The translations under genes and the position numbers were made by a program. From Corallococcus macrosporus (GTDB lineage Bacteria > Myxococcota > Myxococcia > Myxococcales > Myxococcaceae): 64,000 bases of DNA. Within the stretch, counting starts at the first letter, position 1, and each line of letters opens with the position of its first letter. The stretch spans positions 248,001-312,000 of the forward strand of contig NZ_JAFIMU010000013.1 in assembly GCF_017302985.1 (NCBI RefSeq), in the 5' to 3' direction. Under the pieces are notes generated by a model. It was not told the origin of the DNA. It was given only the letters and a program-made list of their open reading frames with translations, and searched no databases. Positions 30,201-37,526 of this stretch are shown here, piece by piece.

Positions 30201-33200
30201 CTCCGGCGGACGTAGTGGCTGCGCCAGACGCTGGCGTTCCGGCAGAGGCCGGTGCTCCGGCAGATGCGGCGTTCGCGGGCGCCTGAGCCTTCGCGAGTTC
30301 CTCGCCGTACTGCTCCCAGAGGTGCTCCGCGATGCTCGCGATGGTCGGGTGCGAGAAGAACAGGGACGGGTTGAAGTCCACCTTGAACTGACGCTCGATG
30401 CGGGCGGCGAAGTCCTTGAGCCCCAGCGAGTCGAAGCCCACGTCCCCCAGGCTGTCGTGGGCCCCAAGCGCTCCTGCATCGACGCGGAGGATCTCCGTGC
30501 CCGCGGCCAACAGCTCCGCCTGGACCTTCCGGGTGAAGGCCCGTGCGTCGATCGCCGGGGCGCTAGGAGCCGCCGGAAGCGACGGCGCGACGGGTGCGGC
30601 CTGCGGAGCAGGCGGAGGCGAGGACTTCGACACGGAGGGAACCTCCACCTGCGTGGGGACAGGAGACTTCGGAGCGGCAGTGGTCACGGACACCCGGCCC
30701 TCGCGCTCGGCGCGCAGCGGCGAGTCTTCAATCCAGTGGCGACGACGCACGAACGGGTACAGCGGGAGGGCGACCTTCGCGTAGGCGCCATCCGGATAGA
30801 GCTCGTCCCAGCGCACGTCCACGCCCCGGAGCCACAGCTTCAACGCCGTGTCCCAGAAGCTGTCATCCAGGGTGCGAGCCTGCGCGGTCTGCACGATCAG
30901 CTCCGCCGGACGCGGCAGGGCCGTCTCACCCAGCGCGAGGCACGCGAAGTCCTCCCCGGCATCCGGCGCCTGCGGGAGCGCCTGCGCGCGACCCAGCCAC
31001 TGCGCGAAGTCCCCCGCTTCGTGCAGCCGTCCGCTGCGCCCCTCCAGCAGCGGGCACACGGCACCCGGCCGCAGACGGCGCTGACGCGCGTGCGCCAGCT
31101 TCGCGATGCGCTCGAAGTCCGGCTGCTCCACCGCGAGCAGTTCCACCAACTCCCTGCGGGGAATCACCTCGCCGGACACCAGTTCCAACAGCTCGCGCAG
31201 GATCGGATCCAGCCGCTCCAGCGCGGTGTCCAGCTCCCACTTCTGCTGGAGCGACCGCAGCAGCACCGCACTCACGAATGCGAACAGCAGCCGCTGGTGC
31301 CGGTCCTCGACATCCCGCAGCGGATGGGTTCCATCCAGCAGCGAGGTCAGCCCCGCGTGCAGCCCACCCAGCGCGGGAGCCCACTCGGCCGCGAGCTTGC
31401 GGAAGGAGTGCTGCTTGCGGATGAGCAGCCGCGCGCTCTCCACCCACGGCACGAGCGTATCCACCACGCCATGGGCCCGCGCCACCAGGTCGCGCAGGTA
31501 CTCCGCGTCCAGCGCGTACCGCATCCACACGCCGCCGCTCACGGGATCCACGAAGGGCACCGATGGCCGCGACAGCTCCACCTCGCCCGGCGACAACTCT
31601 CCGCGCAGCACCCGCAGCGCGTCCGTCAGCCGCATGACCCCGCTGACGACCAGGGCCGGCCACACGCCATCGCCATGGCCCGTGATGCGCTCGGGCACGA
31701 AGCCCGTGGCCAGCAGCCCGGCGACATAGGCATGCGCCGCCACGAAGCCACCCTCCGGCGTCGCCAGCGCCTCCGCCTGCTTCGTCTCCTCAATCCACCG
31801 CCTCAGCGCGCCGCCTGACACCAGCCGCGAAGCCGCCCCCTGCCCTCCCACGCCGGACCCCACCCGCAGCTCCCACGACCGCGGGCCATGGCGCTCCGCC
31901 TGGGGTGCCTGCGCCAGGAAGCGGCGCACGCCGTCCCGCTCCTCCACGACGACGCCCAGCCGGTACGGCAGCGACTGCCGCCCCCGCGCGAGCGTCCCGC
32001 ACACGTCCTCCAGCCGCAGCCCGTCGAAGTCCTTCCCCGAAGCGAACGCGCTCCACGCCTCCACCAGGTTCGAGAGGCTGGCCGCGGAGTTCGCCGACAA
32101 CGTGAAGGCCTGCGGGCCCTGCCCGACCGGCTCACGCTGCGCGGTGTCCGGCGGCGCGGCCTCCACCAGCACCTGCGCGTTCACACCGCCGAAGCCGAAG
32201 CAGGTCATGCCCGCTCGCAACGGCACGTCCTCCCGGATGCTCTTCCAAGGCACCGAGGCCCGCGCGAACTGGAACGGGCTGGCGTCGAAGTCCACCAGCG
32301 GGTTCACCGTCTTCACGTCGATGCTGGGCGCGATCCACCGATGCCTCAGCATCAGGAGGATCTTGATGAGGCTCGCCACGCCGGACGCGGGCTCCAGGTG
32401 GCCGACGTTCGGCTTCACCGACCCCAACTGGCAGAAGTTGCGCGCCTGCGTGTGCTTGCGGAACGCCTGCGTGAGCCCCTCGAACTCGATGGGGTCTCCC
32501 AGCGACGTGCCCGTCCCGTGGGACTCCATGTAGCTCACGGTATCCAGGCCGAAGCCCGCGTCCTCGCTGGCGGCCAGCGTCACGTCGCGCAGGGCCGGCA
32601 TGCTGGGCGCGGTGAGGCCGCGGCCGTGTCCGTTGTGGTTCACCGCCGTGCCGCGCACGAGCGCGAGGACCCGGTTGTGCTCGGCCCGAGCGTCGCTCAG
32701 CCGCTGGAGCAGCACCAGCCCGATGCCCTCTCCCGGCGCGTAGCCGTCCGCGTCCACGTCGTAGGTCTTGCTCTTGCCCTCCGGGCTGAACAGCCGGAGC
32801 TGTTCGAAGGCATCGAACTTCCACGGGTGCAGGTTGAGGCTGGCGCCGCCCACGAGCGCGTAATCGCATTCACCGCGCAGCAGCGCTTCCTTCGCTTCGT
32901 GCAGCGCCACGAGCGACGAGGTGCAGGCCGCCTCCACGGCCATGCTGGGCCCCCGGAAGCCGAACACGTACGAGACCCGGTTCGCCACGATGCACGCGAA
33001 CCCGCCCGTGGACGCGTAGCGGCTCGCCGTGACGCCGGCCATCCCCAGCTCCTGGAGATAGTCGCTGCTCATGGTGCCGATGAAGACGCCCGTCTTCTTC
33101 TCGCGCAGCCGGTCCAGCGGCACCGCCGCGTCCTCGAAGCAGTGCCAGGCCTCCTCCAGCACCAGGCGCTGCTGGGGGTCCATGTTGTCGGCCTCGGCGG

Positions 33201-33432
33201 GCGAGATGCCGAAGGCGGCGGCGTCGAACGAGTCCACGTGCTCCACGAGCCCGCTCCACTGGCCCTGGCTCGTCGGCTTCGTCACCCAGCGCTCGCGCGG
33301 CAGGGGCTGGATGGAGCTCACCCCCGCGACGAGGTTGTGCCAATAGGCCTCGACGTCCTTCGCCCCCGGGAACCGGCAGGCCATCCCGATGATGGCGATC
33401 GACTCCCCTGGCACACCCGACTTGCTGCGCAT
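21238..33432 (-). CDS. PKS C: trans-AT PKS, KS-(dead AT-like)-ACP-KS-ACP-KS-DH-KR-cMT-ACP
   Basis: A 4064-residue protein with three modules. Module 1: KS (Cys170 in the unusual EAACTSS, HGTGT, NVGH), then an AT-like region at about residues 540-880 whose nucleophile elbow reads GHGDG (Gly587 where Ser is expected), then ACP (Ser1002). A low-complexity Ala/Ser/Gly/Pro linker (about 1040-1175) leads to module 2: KS (Cys1348), a serine-less ACP-like insert (about 1668-1737), ACP (Ser2054, YGINSIMG). Module 3: KS (Cys2309), DH (His2774, Asp2941), KR (Tyr3415), C-methyltransferase near 3716 (LEVGAGTGS), ACP (Ser3983), then a C-terminal docking helix (LAALESGDVSIDEVDDFLE). The start at 33432 has an AGGAGG site that overlaps the ECH2 stop region. 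It acts directly after the beta-branching cassette in the operon. Confidence 0.93.
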   Translation of the reverse strand: MRSKSGVPGESIAIIGMACRFPGAKDVEAYWHNLVAGVSSIQPLPRERWVTKPTSQGQWSGLVEHVDSFDAAAFGISPAEADNMDPQQRLVLEEAWHCFEDAAVPLDRLREKKTGVFIGTMSSDYLQELGMAGVTASRYASTGGFACIVANRVSYVFGFRGPSMAVEAACTSSLVALHEAKEALLRGECDYALVGGASLNLHPWKFDAFEQLRLFSPEGKSKTYDVDADGYAPGEGIGLVLLQRLSDARAEHNRVLALVRGTAVNHNGHGRGLTAPSMPALRDVTLAASEDAGFGLDTVSYMESHGTGTSLGDPIEFEGLTQAFRKHTQARNFCQLGSVKPNVGHLEPASGVASLIKILLMLRHRWIAPSIDVKTVNPLVDFDASPFQFARASVPWKSIREDVPLRAGMTCFGFGGVNAQVLVEAAPPDTAQREPVGQGPQAFTLSANSAASLSNLVEAWSAFASGKDFDGLRLEDVCGTLARGRQSLPYRLGVVVEERDGVRRFLAQAPQAERHGPRSWELRVGSGVGGQGAASRLVSGGALRRWIEETKQAEALATPEGGFVAAHAYVAGLLATGFVPERITGHGDGVWPALVVSGVMRLTDALRVLRGELSPGEVELSRPSVPFVDPVSGGVWMRYALDAEYLRDLVARAHGVVDTLVPWVESARLLIRKQHSFRKLAAEWAPALGGLHAGLTSLLDGTHPLRDVEDRHQRLLFAFVSAVLLRSLQQKWELDTALERLDPILRELLELVSGEVIPRRELVELLAVEQPDFERIAKLAHARQRRLRPGAVCPLLEGRSGRLHEAGDFAQWLGRAQALPQAPDAGEDFACLALGETALPRPAELIVQTAQARTLDDSFWDTALKLWLRGVDVRWDELYPDGAYAKVALPLYPFVRRRHWIEDSPLRAEREGRVSVTTAAPKSPVPTQVEVPSVSKSSPPPAPQAAPVAPSLPAAPSAPAIDARAFTRKVQAELLAAGTEILRVDAGALGAHDSLGDVGFDSLGLKDFAARIERQFKVDFNPSLFFSHPTIASIAEHLWEQYGEELAKAQAPANAASAGAPASAGTPASGAATTSAGAPAFGAAPASGVATTSAGAPASGVAAASAGAPTSGAAPMSAGALPSAAVPALGGVLASASAPASAAAPAPSLHAAPQVSARVATEAPRATAVAPEPLGVQRADGTERGVAIIGMSGVFPGARDVDELWRRLRAGDHLISEAPTNRWDWRAWGEEDGAYLRWGGFAPGFDCFDASFFGASPREAELMDPQQRMLLQSTWKALEDAGLPPSKLSGRNVGVFMGVWSQDYHHRLSHHGLLHAQVETGNALTMLANRISYFFNFRGPSEVHNAACASSVVALHRAVQSLRSGECDIAIAGGVNVLALPEVTQNLAQVGILSRDGRCKTFDASANGYVRGEGSVVVVLKRLEQAEADADPIHAVVRGSRQNHGGRANSLTAPNPKAQAELIIGSLDEAGFEPETVTYMEAHGTGTELGDPVEVEGLKTAFTQLAKRRGRALKQANYCGIGSIKTNVGHLESAAGLAGVVKVLMAMRHGELPASLHVQKLNPLVRLEGSPFYIVHKTQPWKRLTDAEGRTIPRRAGVSSFGFGGANAHVALEEYVAARPQDVTSSGPWLFPLSARSADRLKDQAAQLIRFIEERQGIAPAGTGTRGSAEDIVLTAASAVLGIPVDELRREEDWGARALGPAGVAELLGRVNESCDVELSSSVLSGSLSLKPLVQALEARGVGRAAAPAAQGPVEELPLADVAYTLQVGREEMEERLAIVAGSTTELLQKLHAFLSGRQDGDTFVGSAKGAGRRNTLLSDDEDAQVMLRSWARKGKLPRLAELWVGGAGIDWAVLPQGEGCRRMPLPTYPFAQDRYWLDAPKTARTYLPSPMAQASLTPEPAASRSGQAAPQAFDHASSHGPTSAFAPAVVASPPAFAPVTPPSAFTPAGMASAPGFAHGTVGERAMGQGPSPMSAFAPAAAEAPRTAPVPSYGHSGAQAPASAASTRPVAPQPPVDLGRAVEGEIVRLVAEILGMPEDRIDREQQFAEYGINSIMGIGLVNSLNRTLGLSLRTTTLFDYPNVFRLRDFLLKTHGGAVEKAFAAKAPPPQAAPPEVQLADRQVLEAHIPTPEPSPVASSDIAVIGLAGRFPGAPNARAFWKLLESGRSAITEVPASRWDWTRHYDPDPMKRDKTHCKWGGFLTDIDRFDARFFGITGREAELAEPQQRVFLEECWSALEDAGYATDEASKLRVGVFAGVNAGDYTLNLQQAGVQTEAQALAGNDCSVIPARLSYFLNLKGPSISLDTACSSSLTAVHLACRSLLAGDCEMAVAGGVFIAVTPSFYIKTSNAGMLSPRGQCRTFDDGADGFVPGEAAAAVVLKPLAAALRDRDHIYGVIKGTGVNQDGKTNGLTAPSALSQEELERSVYERAGVHPETISYVEAHGTGTRLGDPIEVQALTNAFRASTDRTRFCGLGSVKTNVGHTAAAAGVTGLIKLLLSLEHNLLPPSLGLERENEHIDFQSSPFYVVRQLQPWPRQEGRPRRAALSSFGFSGTNAHLVLEEAPAVAHATGEVPDSHVLIALSGRTEEALLRRMRDLDGWLEAEGTTVSLEDVSHTLLLGRRHFAVRAAFVVRDVAELREQLREALRQSAGARGTWFAEVANVTSRPPVDAASDEARWREARASGTRFVEQLHMLATGWLKGESVEGTRLFAGRARRRVSLPTYPFARTRHWIGEPARDAHLLLGAVEAGGTLDTGLVFTRRLPEEAWVVAEHRVRGHAILPGVAYLEMAHEAARQALGPGQYTLRRVVWLQKLAVEGAGRDVRLTLRRGESGRLDFLVQSQGTEGDGWTTHAQGEIHTGSQPEASARVSLEELRARCERRLDAPELYQRYEGIGLRYGESFRSVKEVRCGATEALSHLAVNGKQREEWNQWGLPPGMLDGAMQSVLGVVEQAPGTTVMPFAVEEVVLRRAVPAEAFAAIKQLGRLRYDVAILDAKGEVCVELNEVTLREWRDTKPQAAAKPESSAKAEALLYAPRWEPAPAPVRAREWNASTQGARVVLVGHEGSAELEEALAQAHAADGVVRVRLSERTHRHGPGQWEWNRRDEAGAQQWLQEAGGLTRLYFLGGVTARVEDEAALEASQERGVVALFSLVKALSAHGWALKPLELRVVTVGAHRVVEGESPRPWGASVQGFAKAVANEYPALRVSYVDVGTEDVARGQWVDGVVGEEGDGKGADVALRQGRRYVRRLLPVKRLQQGRVPLRQRGVYLLVGGGGGIGLAVGEWLARKYAARLVIVGRRAAEGDLARKLKGLEAAGAEVEYVRADVTKPGEAARVVAQAKQRFGTVHGVFHLAVVIQDQLLERMTEGMLRTVLDSKVKASVAVHAALEGEPLECAVFFSSGQSFWGNVGASNYSAGCTFQDAYAAWLREVRNVPAFALNWGSWGSLGLVADEGLRRRLENQGILPMDAHEGMEGMEAVLAGAAPQMMIFKGTRPLLERLGVDFSRSVEVYAPAPPGLEARALQEAPVWEQQAGGRLPGVEDAYAQVEAWGRAMLLGVLKRLGAVVHAGEEWDAQARARQVGVVEDHARLWQAMLGVLERGGYVERRGSFIRVTPRAETSPDARELEAWRGHLLATHPEFRPHLDLMWATLSRAHEVLRGELLPTEVLFPDSSSALVEAYYRGHPLADYFNRLVAIICRWFVEERRRSGSQEPVRILEVGAGTGSTTAFVLEALKGVGAVEFVFTDVGLGFVNAARKQFGAAYPFATFQVLDVEKRPEAQGLVPGSFDLVMGTNVLHATKNIRRTLEQVKVLMKHHGWLAISELTDVPEYTTLTFGFLKGWWLFEDVADRLPDAPLLSIPGWSTALQDTGFRPLVACGQPGGLGHGLAQHVMIGVSDGCVGAPAMVSAQPPATVVMPAPAKPPAPPAPAPKPPAPAPRVTGSSQEQRRQVEREIIQVAAVVLRIPEHELLPELPFAELGVDSILAVDLSDKLNRALSVALRSTDLFNYGSVRQLARHILELRASVPSKPVAGGEDEMLSMLAALESGDVSIDEVDDFLERRHG
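23214..24276 (-). repeat. Copy 2 of the ~1-kb near-identical KR-coding segment
   Basis: Partner of 10211-11273 (offset 13003). It encodes the corresponding KR region of the last module of PKS C. The flanking DH and C-methyltransferase sequences are similar in protein but much less alike in DNA, so identity drops sharply at both ends. Confidence 0.9.
29990..30290 (-). repeat. Imperfect tandem repeat coding an Ala/Ser/Gly/Pro interdomain linker
   Basis: Repeats with a period near 36 bp encode degenerate 12-residue units such as SGVATTSAGAPA and SGVAAASAGAPT between the first ACP and second KS of PKS C. The linker is presumably flexible; the repeat probably grew by replication slippage. Confidence 0.75.
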
Positions 33433-33440
33433 GCTGCCTC

Positions 33441-34178
33441 CTAGAACTGACCTTCGATGCGCTCCCGGACCTCGGGGAGGGTGAACGTCGTTTCCTGCAT
33501 CCGAAGCTCCGCGTCGACGGCGTCCGCCAGCTCCGCGCGGAGCCGCGCCGTCAGCCGCTGCTTCAACAGCTTGAGGGACACGAGCGGCTTGTCCGCCAGC
33601 TCCTCCGCCTTGGCCATCGCCACCGCGAGCACGTCCTTGCGCGAGACGAAGTGCATGGGCGCGCCGCGCTCCTTGAGCTGGGCGCCGGTGTAGTTGGCCG
33701 CCGTGAAGAGCATCTCGCTGGCGAGCACATCACCGAACTTCCGGGGGATGACACAGGTGGCGCCGAACCCCGGCGTGAAGCCGTAGCGCATGAAGTTCGT
33801 GCAGTAGACGGCCTCCAGCGCCATCACGATGACGTCCGCGGTGCAGCCGAACACCAGCCCGCCGCCGATGCCGTGCCCCTGCATGGCCGACACGACGGGA
33901 AGCTCGCACCGCAGGAGCAGGTCGTAGAAGGCCATGTCGGTGAACCGCATCCGGCCCTCGTTCATCGCGAGCAGCTCTTCCTTGTTCCCGCCGCAGCAGA
34001 AGTAGGTGTCGTAGCCCGTGAGCACGACGACCTTTAGGTCCGGCCGCCGCGCCACCTGCGCGAACGCTCCCTGAAGCCCCTCCACCAGCGCGCGGGAGAA
34101 GGTGTTCTTCTGGGCGCGCTCCTCCATGCGCACCACCGCGATGCTCCCCTCCACCGTCAGCTTCACCACGTCGTCCAT
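33441..34178 (-). CDS. ECH2-type enoyl-CoA hydratase-family decarboxylase (beta-branching)
   Basis: A 245-residue crotonase-fold protein closely resembling PksI, BaeI and TaY. In the beta-branching pathway this enzyme decarboxylates the ACP-bound 3-methylglutaconyl intermediate to give the methyl-branched product. The oxyanion-hole region reads YFCCGGNKEELL and MQGHGIGGGLVFG, and NFMRYGFTPGFGAT is characteristic of the ECH2 branch. The ATG at 34178 has a GGGGG site six bases upstream; a GTG just before it (34181) is less likely. It is the last gene of the HMGS cassette, 22 bp after ECH1 and 8 bp before PKS C. Confidence 0.93.
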   Translation of the reverse strand: MDDVVKLTVEGSIAVVRMEERAQKNTFSRALVEGLQGAFAQVARRPDLKVVVLTGYDTYFCCGGNKEELLAMNEGRMRFTDMAFYDLLLRCELPVVSAMQGHGIGGGLVFGCTADVIVMALEAVYCTNFMRYGFTPGFGATCVIPRKFGDVLASEMLFTAANYTGAQLKERGAPMHFVSRKDVLAVAMAKAEELADKPLVSLKLLKQRLTARLRAELADAVDAELRMQETTFTLPEVRERIEGQF

Positions 34179-34200
34179 CACACGCCCCCTTTCCCGCGCC

Positions 34201-35004
34201 TCAGCGGTCCTTCGCTTCCCAGGGCAACAACTGGTGCTCCACGAAGTCCCGCAGGTTCTTCTGGAAGTCGCCGTGGACCATCAGCCGGGAGATCTCCGAC
34301 ACGGCCAGCTCCTCCACCTCGTCGGACAGCACCCAGACCTGGCGGAAGTAGCGCTTGAGGTTCCCCACCGTCGCGGGCTGCACGCGCGACAGCCGCGCCT
34401 TCAGCCGGCGCAGCGCGGCTTCCGGTGAGTCGCTCACCTCGTCCACGAGGTTCATCGCCAGGGCCGCTTCGGCGGACACCGGCTGCGTGGTGAGCGCCAT
34501 GCGGTACGCGGGCTGATAGCCCACGCGCCGGATGAGGTACGGGATGACCATGGCGGGCATGAGCCCCCAGAGCACCTCCGACAGGCTGAAGCGCGAGCGC
34601 GGCGTGGCCACCACCAGGTCGCTGGCGGCCACGAAGCCCACGCCCCCCGCCAGCACCTCGCCGTCCACGTGCGAGATGATCACCCGCGGCATCGTCGCCA
34701 TGCGCCGCAAGAGCTGCATGTACGGACGGGTCAGCACCTCCTGCTCCGCGGCCGTGGCGTCCGGGCGCAGCGTGGACACCTCGTCGAAGTCCATGCCGGT
34801 GCAGAACGTGCCCGGCTGGCCCCGCAGGACGATCAACTGCTGGCGCACGTCCGCCTCCACGGCGTCCAGCACCGCGTGCAGCTCCTCCAGGAGCGTGGCG
34901 TTGATGCTGTTGCGCGCCTCCGGGCGGTGGAGCGTCACCGTCACCACGCCGTCCGCCGCGTCCACGCGCAGCGTCTGGAGTCCGCCATGGCCGCTCAGGT
35001 CCAT
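34201..35004 (-). CDS. ECH1-type enoyl-CoA hydratase-family dehydratase (beta-branching)
   Basis: A 267-residue crotonase-family protein like PksH, BaeH and TaX, which dehydrates the ACP-bound HMG-type intermediate. Visible family features include VTVTLHRPEARNSINATLL at the N-terminus, GTFCTGMDFDEV, and the oxyanion-hole stretch GEVLAGGVGFVAASD. The start at 35004 overlaps the HMGS stop by 10 bases, which indicates translational coupling; longer reading upstream is a frame shadow of HMGS. It works between HMGS and ECH2. Confidence 0.92.
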   Translation of the reverse strand: MDLSGHGGLQTLRVDAADGVVTVTLHRPEARNSINATLLEELHAVLDAVEADVRQQLIVLRGQPGTFCTGMDFDEVSTLRPDATAAEQEVLTRPYMQLLRRMATMPRVIISHVDGEVLAGGVGFVAASDLVVATPRSRFSLSEVLWGLMPAMVIPYLIRRVGYQPAYRMALTTQPVSAEAALAMNLVDEVSDSPEAALRRLKARLSRVQPATVGNLKRYFRQVWVLSDEVEELAVSEISRLMVHGDFQKNLRDFVEHQLLPWEAKDR

Positions 35005-36257
35005 GCGTACTCCCGGTGGAAGCCCTTCACGCGGACCAGGCGCAGGCGCTTGCGGCCCTCGAACTGGCGCGCGTAGAGGTTGGACAGGTCGCCCACCTGG
35101 ACCTCGGCGTCCTTGGTGCCGAAGCCAATTTCCATGCTCCGGTCGAGGATGCGCTCGTACTCGTCCATGGACAGCGAATGCCGGCGCGCCAGGTGCCCGC
35201 CGATGTCGAAGCGCGCCTGGACCCGCTGCGAGTTCCGGTCGAACGTGCCGCTGTAGAACTCCGACGAGCACCCGGAGCCGTACGAGAAGAGGCCCACGCG
35301 GTGGAAGTCCTGCGCGTTGGCGTTGTCGATGAGGCCGCACAGCGCCAGGAACACGGTGGCCGAGTAGATGTTGCCCACCTGCGTGCAGTAGCGCGTGGCC
35401 GGGACGATGCGGCGCTGGAAGTCCTCTTCAATCTGCGCGGCGCCCATGCCCGGCCCACCGAAGGCGCGCATCATCTTGCGGTGCGCGCCCTTCACCATGC
35501 CGGCGAACGGCGTGTGGAACGCGAGGTAGTCGAAGCTCGTGCGGAAGTCCGCTCCCTCCACGCGCTCCGCGTAGCCCTTGAAGCTGTTCTGGAGGCAGTC
35601 CAGGTACGCCAGCAGCGACACGTCCGGGTCACCCGCCTCGATGCCGACCTGGGGCCGGCACGTGTCCATGACCTCGTAGCTGTAGTAGCCGTTGGCGCCC
35701 AGGTCCATGCTCAGGACCTTCGGCTCGGAGCCCACGAGCAGCGCCACCGCGCCGGTGCCCTGTGAAGGTTCGTGGTACGTGTTGCGCGAGCCGTTGCGCG
35801 CCTCGTCCGTGGCGATGACCAGCGCCTTGGCGCCCGGGGACACGCCCGACGCGACGAAGCCCAGCGCCATCTGGAGCGCGGCCGTGCCGCCGTAGCAGGC
35901 CTGCTTCACCTCGAAGACGCGGCAGCGGCGGTGCAGGCCCAGGTGGTCGTGGATGTACGTGCTGATGGCCTTGCCGAAGTCGACGCCCGACTCCGTGGAG
36001 GCGATGACCAGCTCGATACGGGCCTGCTCCTCCGGAGTGAGCGCGTCCACCAGCGCCTTGGCGGCGTTCACCCCGTTGGTGATGGCGTCCTCCCAGGGCA
36101 TGCCGACGGCCTTCTTCTCCATCAGGAGGTTGTCGAAGCGGGTCAGGTCCAGCCCCCGCTTCTCGAAGAGCGTGCGGATGTCCAGGTAGGCCTCACCGCC
36201 GTACGCGTTCATCGCCTCGATGCCGAACTCCATGCGCTGCGCCTCGTGTCCGTTCAT
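34995..36257 (-). CDS. HMG-CoA synthase-like enzyme (HMGS) for polyketide beta-branching
   Basis: A 420-residue 3-hydroxy-3-methylglutaryl synthase of the PksG/BaeG/TaC type. It adds an acetyl (or propionyl) carbanion, carried by the cassette ACP, to a beta-keto group on a PKS ACP. The triad is visible: Glu89 (ASTESGVD), Cys121 (KQACYGG) and His248 (AFHTPF). The start at 36257 overlaps the preceding KS stop as ATGA. It is within the five-gene cassette ACP-KS-HMGS-ECH1-ECH2. I see no second HMGS, so one type of branch donor is expected. Confidence 0.96.
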   Translation of the reverse strand: MNGHEAQRMEFGIEAMNAYGGEAYLDIRTLFEKRGLDLTRFDNLLMEKKAVGMPWEDAITNGVNAAKALVDALTPEEQARIELVIASTESGVDFGKAISTYIHDHLGLHRRCRVFEVKQACYGGTAALQMALGFVASGVSPGAKALVIATDEARNGSRNTYHEPSQGTGAVALLVGSEPKVLSMDLGANGYYSYEVMDTCRPQVGIEAGDPDVSLLAYLDCLQNSFKGYAERVEGADFRTSFDYLAFHTPFAGMVKGAHRKMMRAFGGPGMGAAQIEEDFQRRIVPATRYCTQVGNIYSATVFLALCGLIDNANAQDFHRVGLFSYGSGCSSEFYSGTFDRNSQRVQARFDIGGHLARRHSLSMDEYERILDRSMEIGFGTKDAEVQVGDLSNLYARQFEGRKRLRLVRVKGFHREYAWT

Positions 36258-37516
36258 GACCTGCGGATGACCACGCTCGTGTTGATGCCGCCGAAACCAA
36301 ACGAATTGCTGAGCGCCACACCGACGGACTGCCCGGTGGCCGCGTCGCCGCAGAAGCGGCAGTCCTGGGCGAGCGGCTCGCGCAGGTTCGCGTTGCGGTG
36401 GAGGAAGCCCTCGCGAAGCTGGAGCACCGTCGCGATGCACTCCACGACGCCCGCGGAGAAGAGGCAGTGGCCCAGCAGCCCCTTGGTGGCGTTGAGCCAC
36501 ACCCGGCCCAGGTGTCCGCCAAACACGTCACGCAGGGCCTGCACCTCCGCCTCGTCACCGGCGGTGGAGGCCGTGGCGTGGGCGTTGACGTACTCCACGG
36601 CCTCCGGTGCCACGCCCGCACGGGCCAGCGCGTTGCGCATCGCCGCGACCTCACCCGCGACGTCCGGCGCCGCGGAGTGGCTGGCGGACAGCACCAGGCT
36701 GGCCCCCGCGAGCTCCGCGTGCAGCGGCGCCCCGCGCCCGCGCGCCGAGTCCTCCCGCTCCAGGACGACACAGGCCGTCCCCTGCCCCAGCACGAAGCCG
36801 TCGCGTCCGGCGTCGAAGGGCCGGCACACCTGATCCGCCTCGCGGCCGCCGCCCGGGCTCAGCGCGCCCAGGTGGTGCAGCGCCCGCAGCTCCATGGGGG
36901 ACAGGTCCGCCAGGGGTCCCACCACCAGGCAGGCGTCCACCTCGCCCAGTTGGAGCAGCTGCCACGCCTTGAGCAGGGCCACGTTCCCGCTGGCGGACGC
37001 GCCCCCCACGGTGAAGCCCTCGCCCCGGATGCCCAGCACCTCGCTGAGGATCCCCACGTGGTCCGTGTCCAGGAAGCGCATCGCGTAGCGCGGGTCGATG
37101 AACTCCGGGTTCGCCACGAACTTCTTCGCCGTGTCGTGCTGGAGCCGCAGCGACAGGTTGCTGCCCGCGACCACCAGCCCCACGCGCTCCGCGGGTACCG
37201 GCGCGGCGTGCAGCCCCGCGTCCAGCCAGGCCTCCAGGGCGCTGAAGGTGGCGCACTCGATGGGGCGCGGCGCGCGCAGGGCCAGGCGGCGGGCCTTGTC
37301 CAGGAGCGGCCCGGCCCCCTCTGGAAACGACTTGAGGGCGTCCGCGAGCGTGAAGCCGTCCAGCTCCGCCGCGGCCGGGACGCCGGCCAGGGCGGGCTGC
37401 TGGGGCGCACGGATGGCGACGCGGCCCTCGCGCAGGCCTCGAGCCAGCGCGGGCACGCCCATGCCCTGGGCGGTCAGCGCCCCCATGCCGGTGATGAAGA
37501 TGCGGCGGTCGCTCAC
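36254..37516 (-). CDS. Decarboxylating ketosynthase-like protein of the beta-branching cassette
   Basis: A 420-residue stand-alone KS-fold protein like PksF and TaK. The nucleophilic cysteine is replaced by Ser174 (GGASASGN), while the histidines of NAHATAS and TKGLLGH remain; this pattern marks a decarboxylase that turns malonyl-ACP into acetyl-ACP for HMGS rather than a condensing enzyme. The start is GTG at 37516, ten bases after the ACP stop, with no strong ribosome site, so coupling to the ACP gene is likely. Confidence 0.93.
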   Translation of the reverse strand: MSDRRIFITGMGALTAQGMGVPALARGLREGRVAIRAPQQPALAGVPAAAELDGFTLADALKSFPEGAGPLLDKARRLALRAPRPIECATFSALEAWLDAGLHAAPVPAERVGLVVAGSNLSLRLQHDTAKKFVANPEFIDPRYAMRFLDTDHVGILSEVLGIRGEGFTVGGASASGNVALLKAWQLLQLGEVDACLVVGPLADLSPMELRALHHLGALSPGGGREADQVCRPFDAGRDGFVLGQGTACVVLEREDSARGRGAPLHAELAGASLVLSASHSAAPDVAGEVAAMRNALARAGVAPEAVEYVNAHATASTAGDEAEVQALRDVFGGHLGRVWLNATKGLLGHCLFSAGVVECIATVLQLREGFLHRNANLREPLAQDCRFCGDAATGQSVGVALSNSFGFGGINTSVVIRRS

Positions 37517-37526
37517 GGTGCGGGGC

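Noticed and set aside
36254-37516. Chain-loading KSQ for the PKS
   Set aside because: It is stand-alone, has Ser in place of Cys, and sits between the donor ACP and HMGS, which fits the beta-branching decarboxylase instead.
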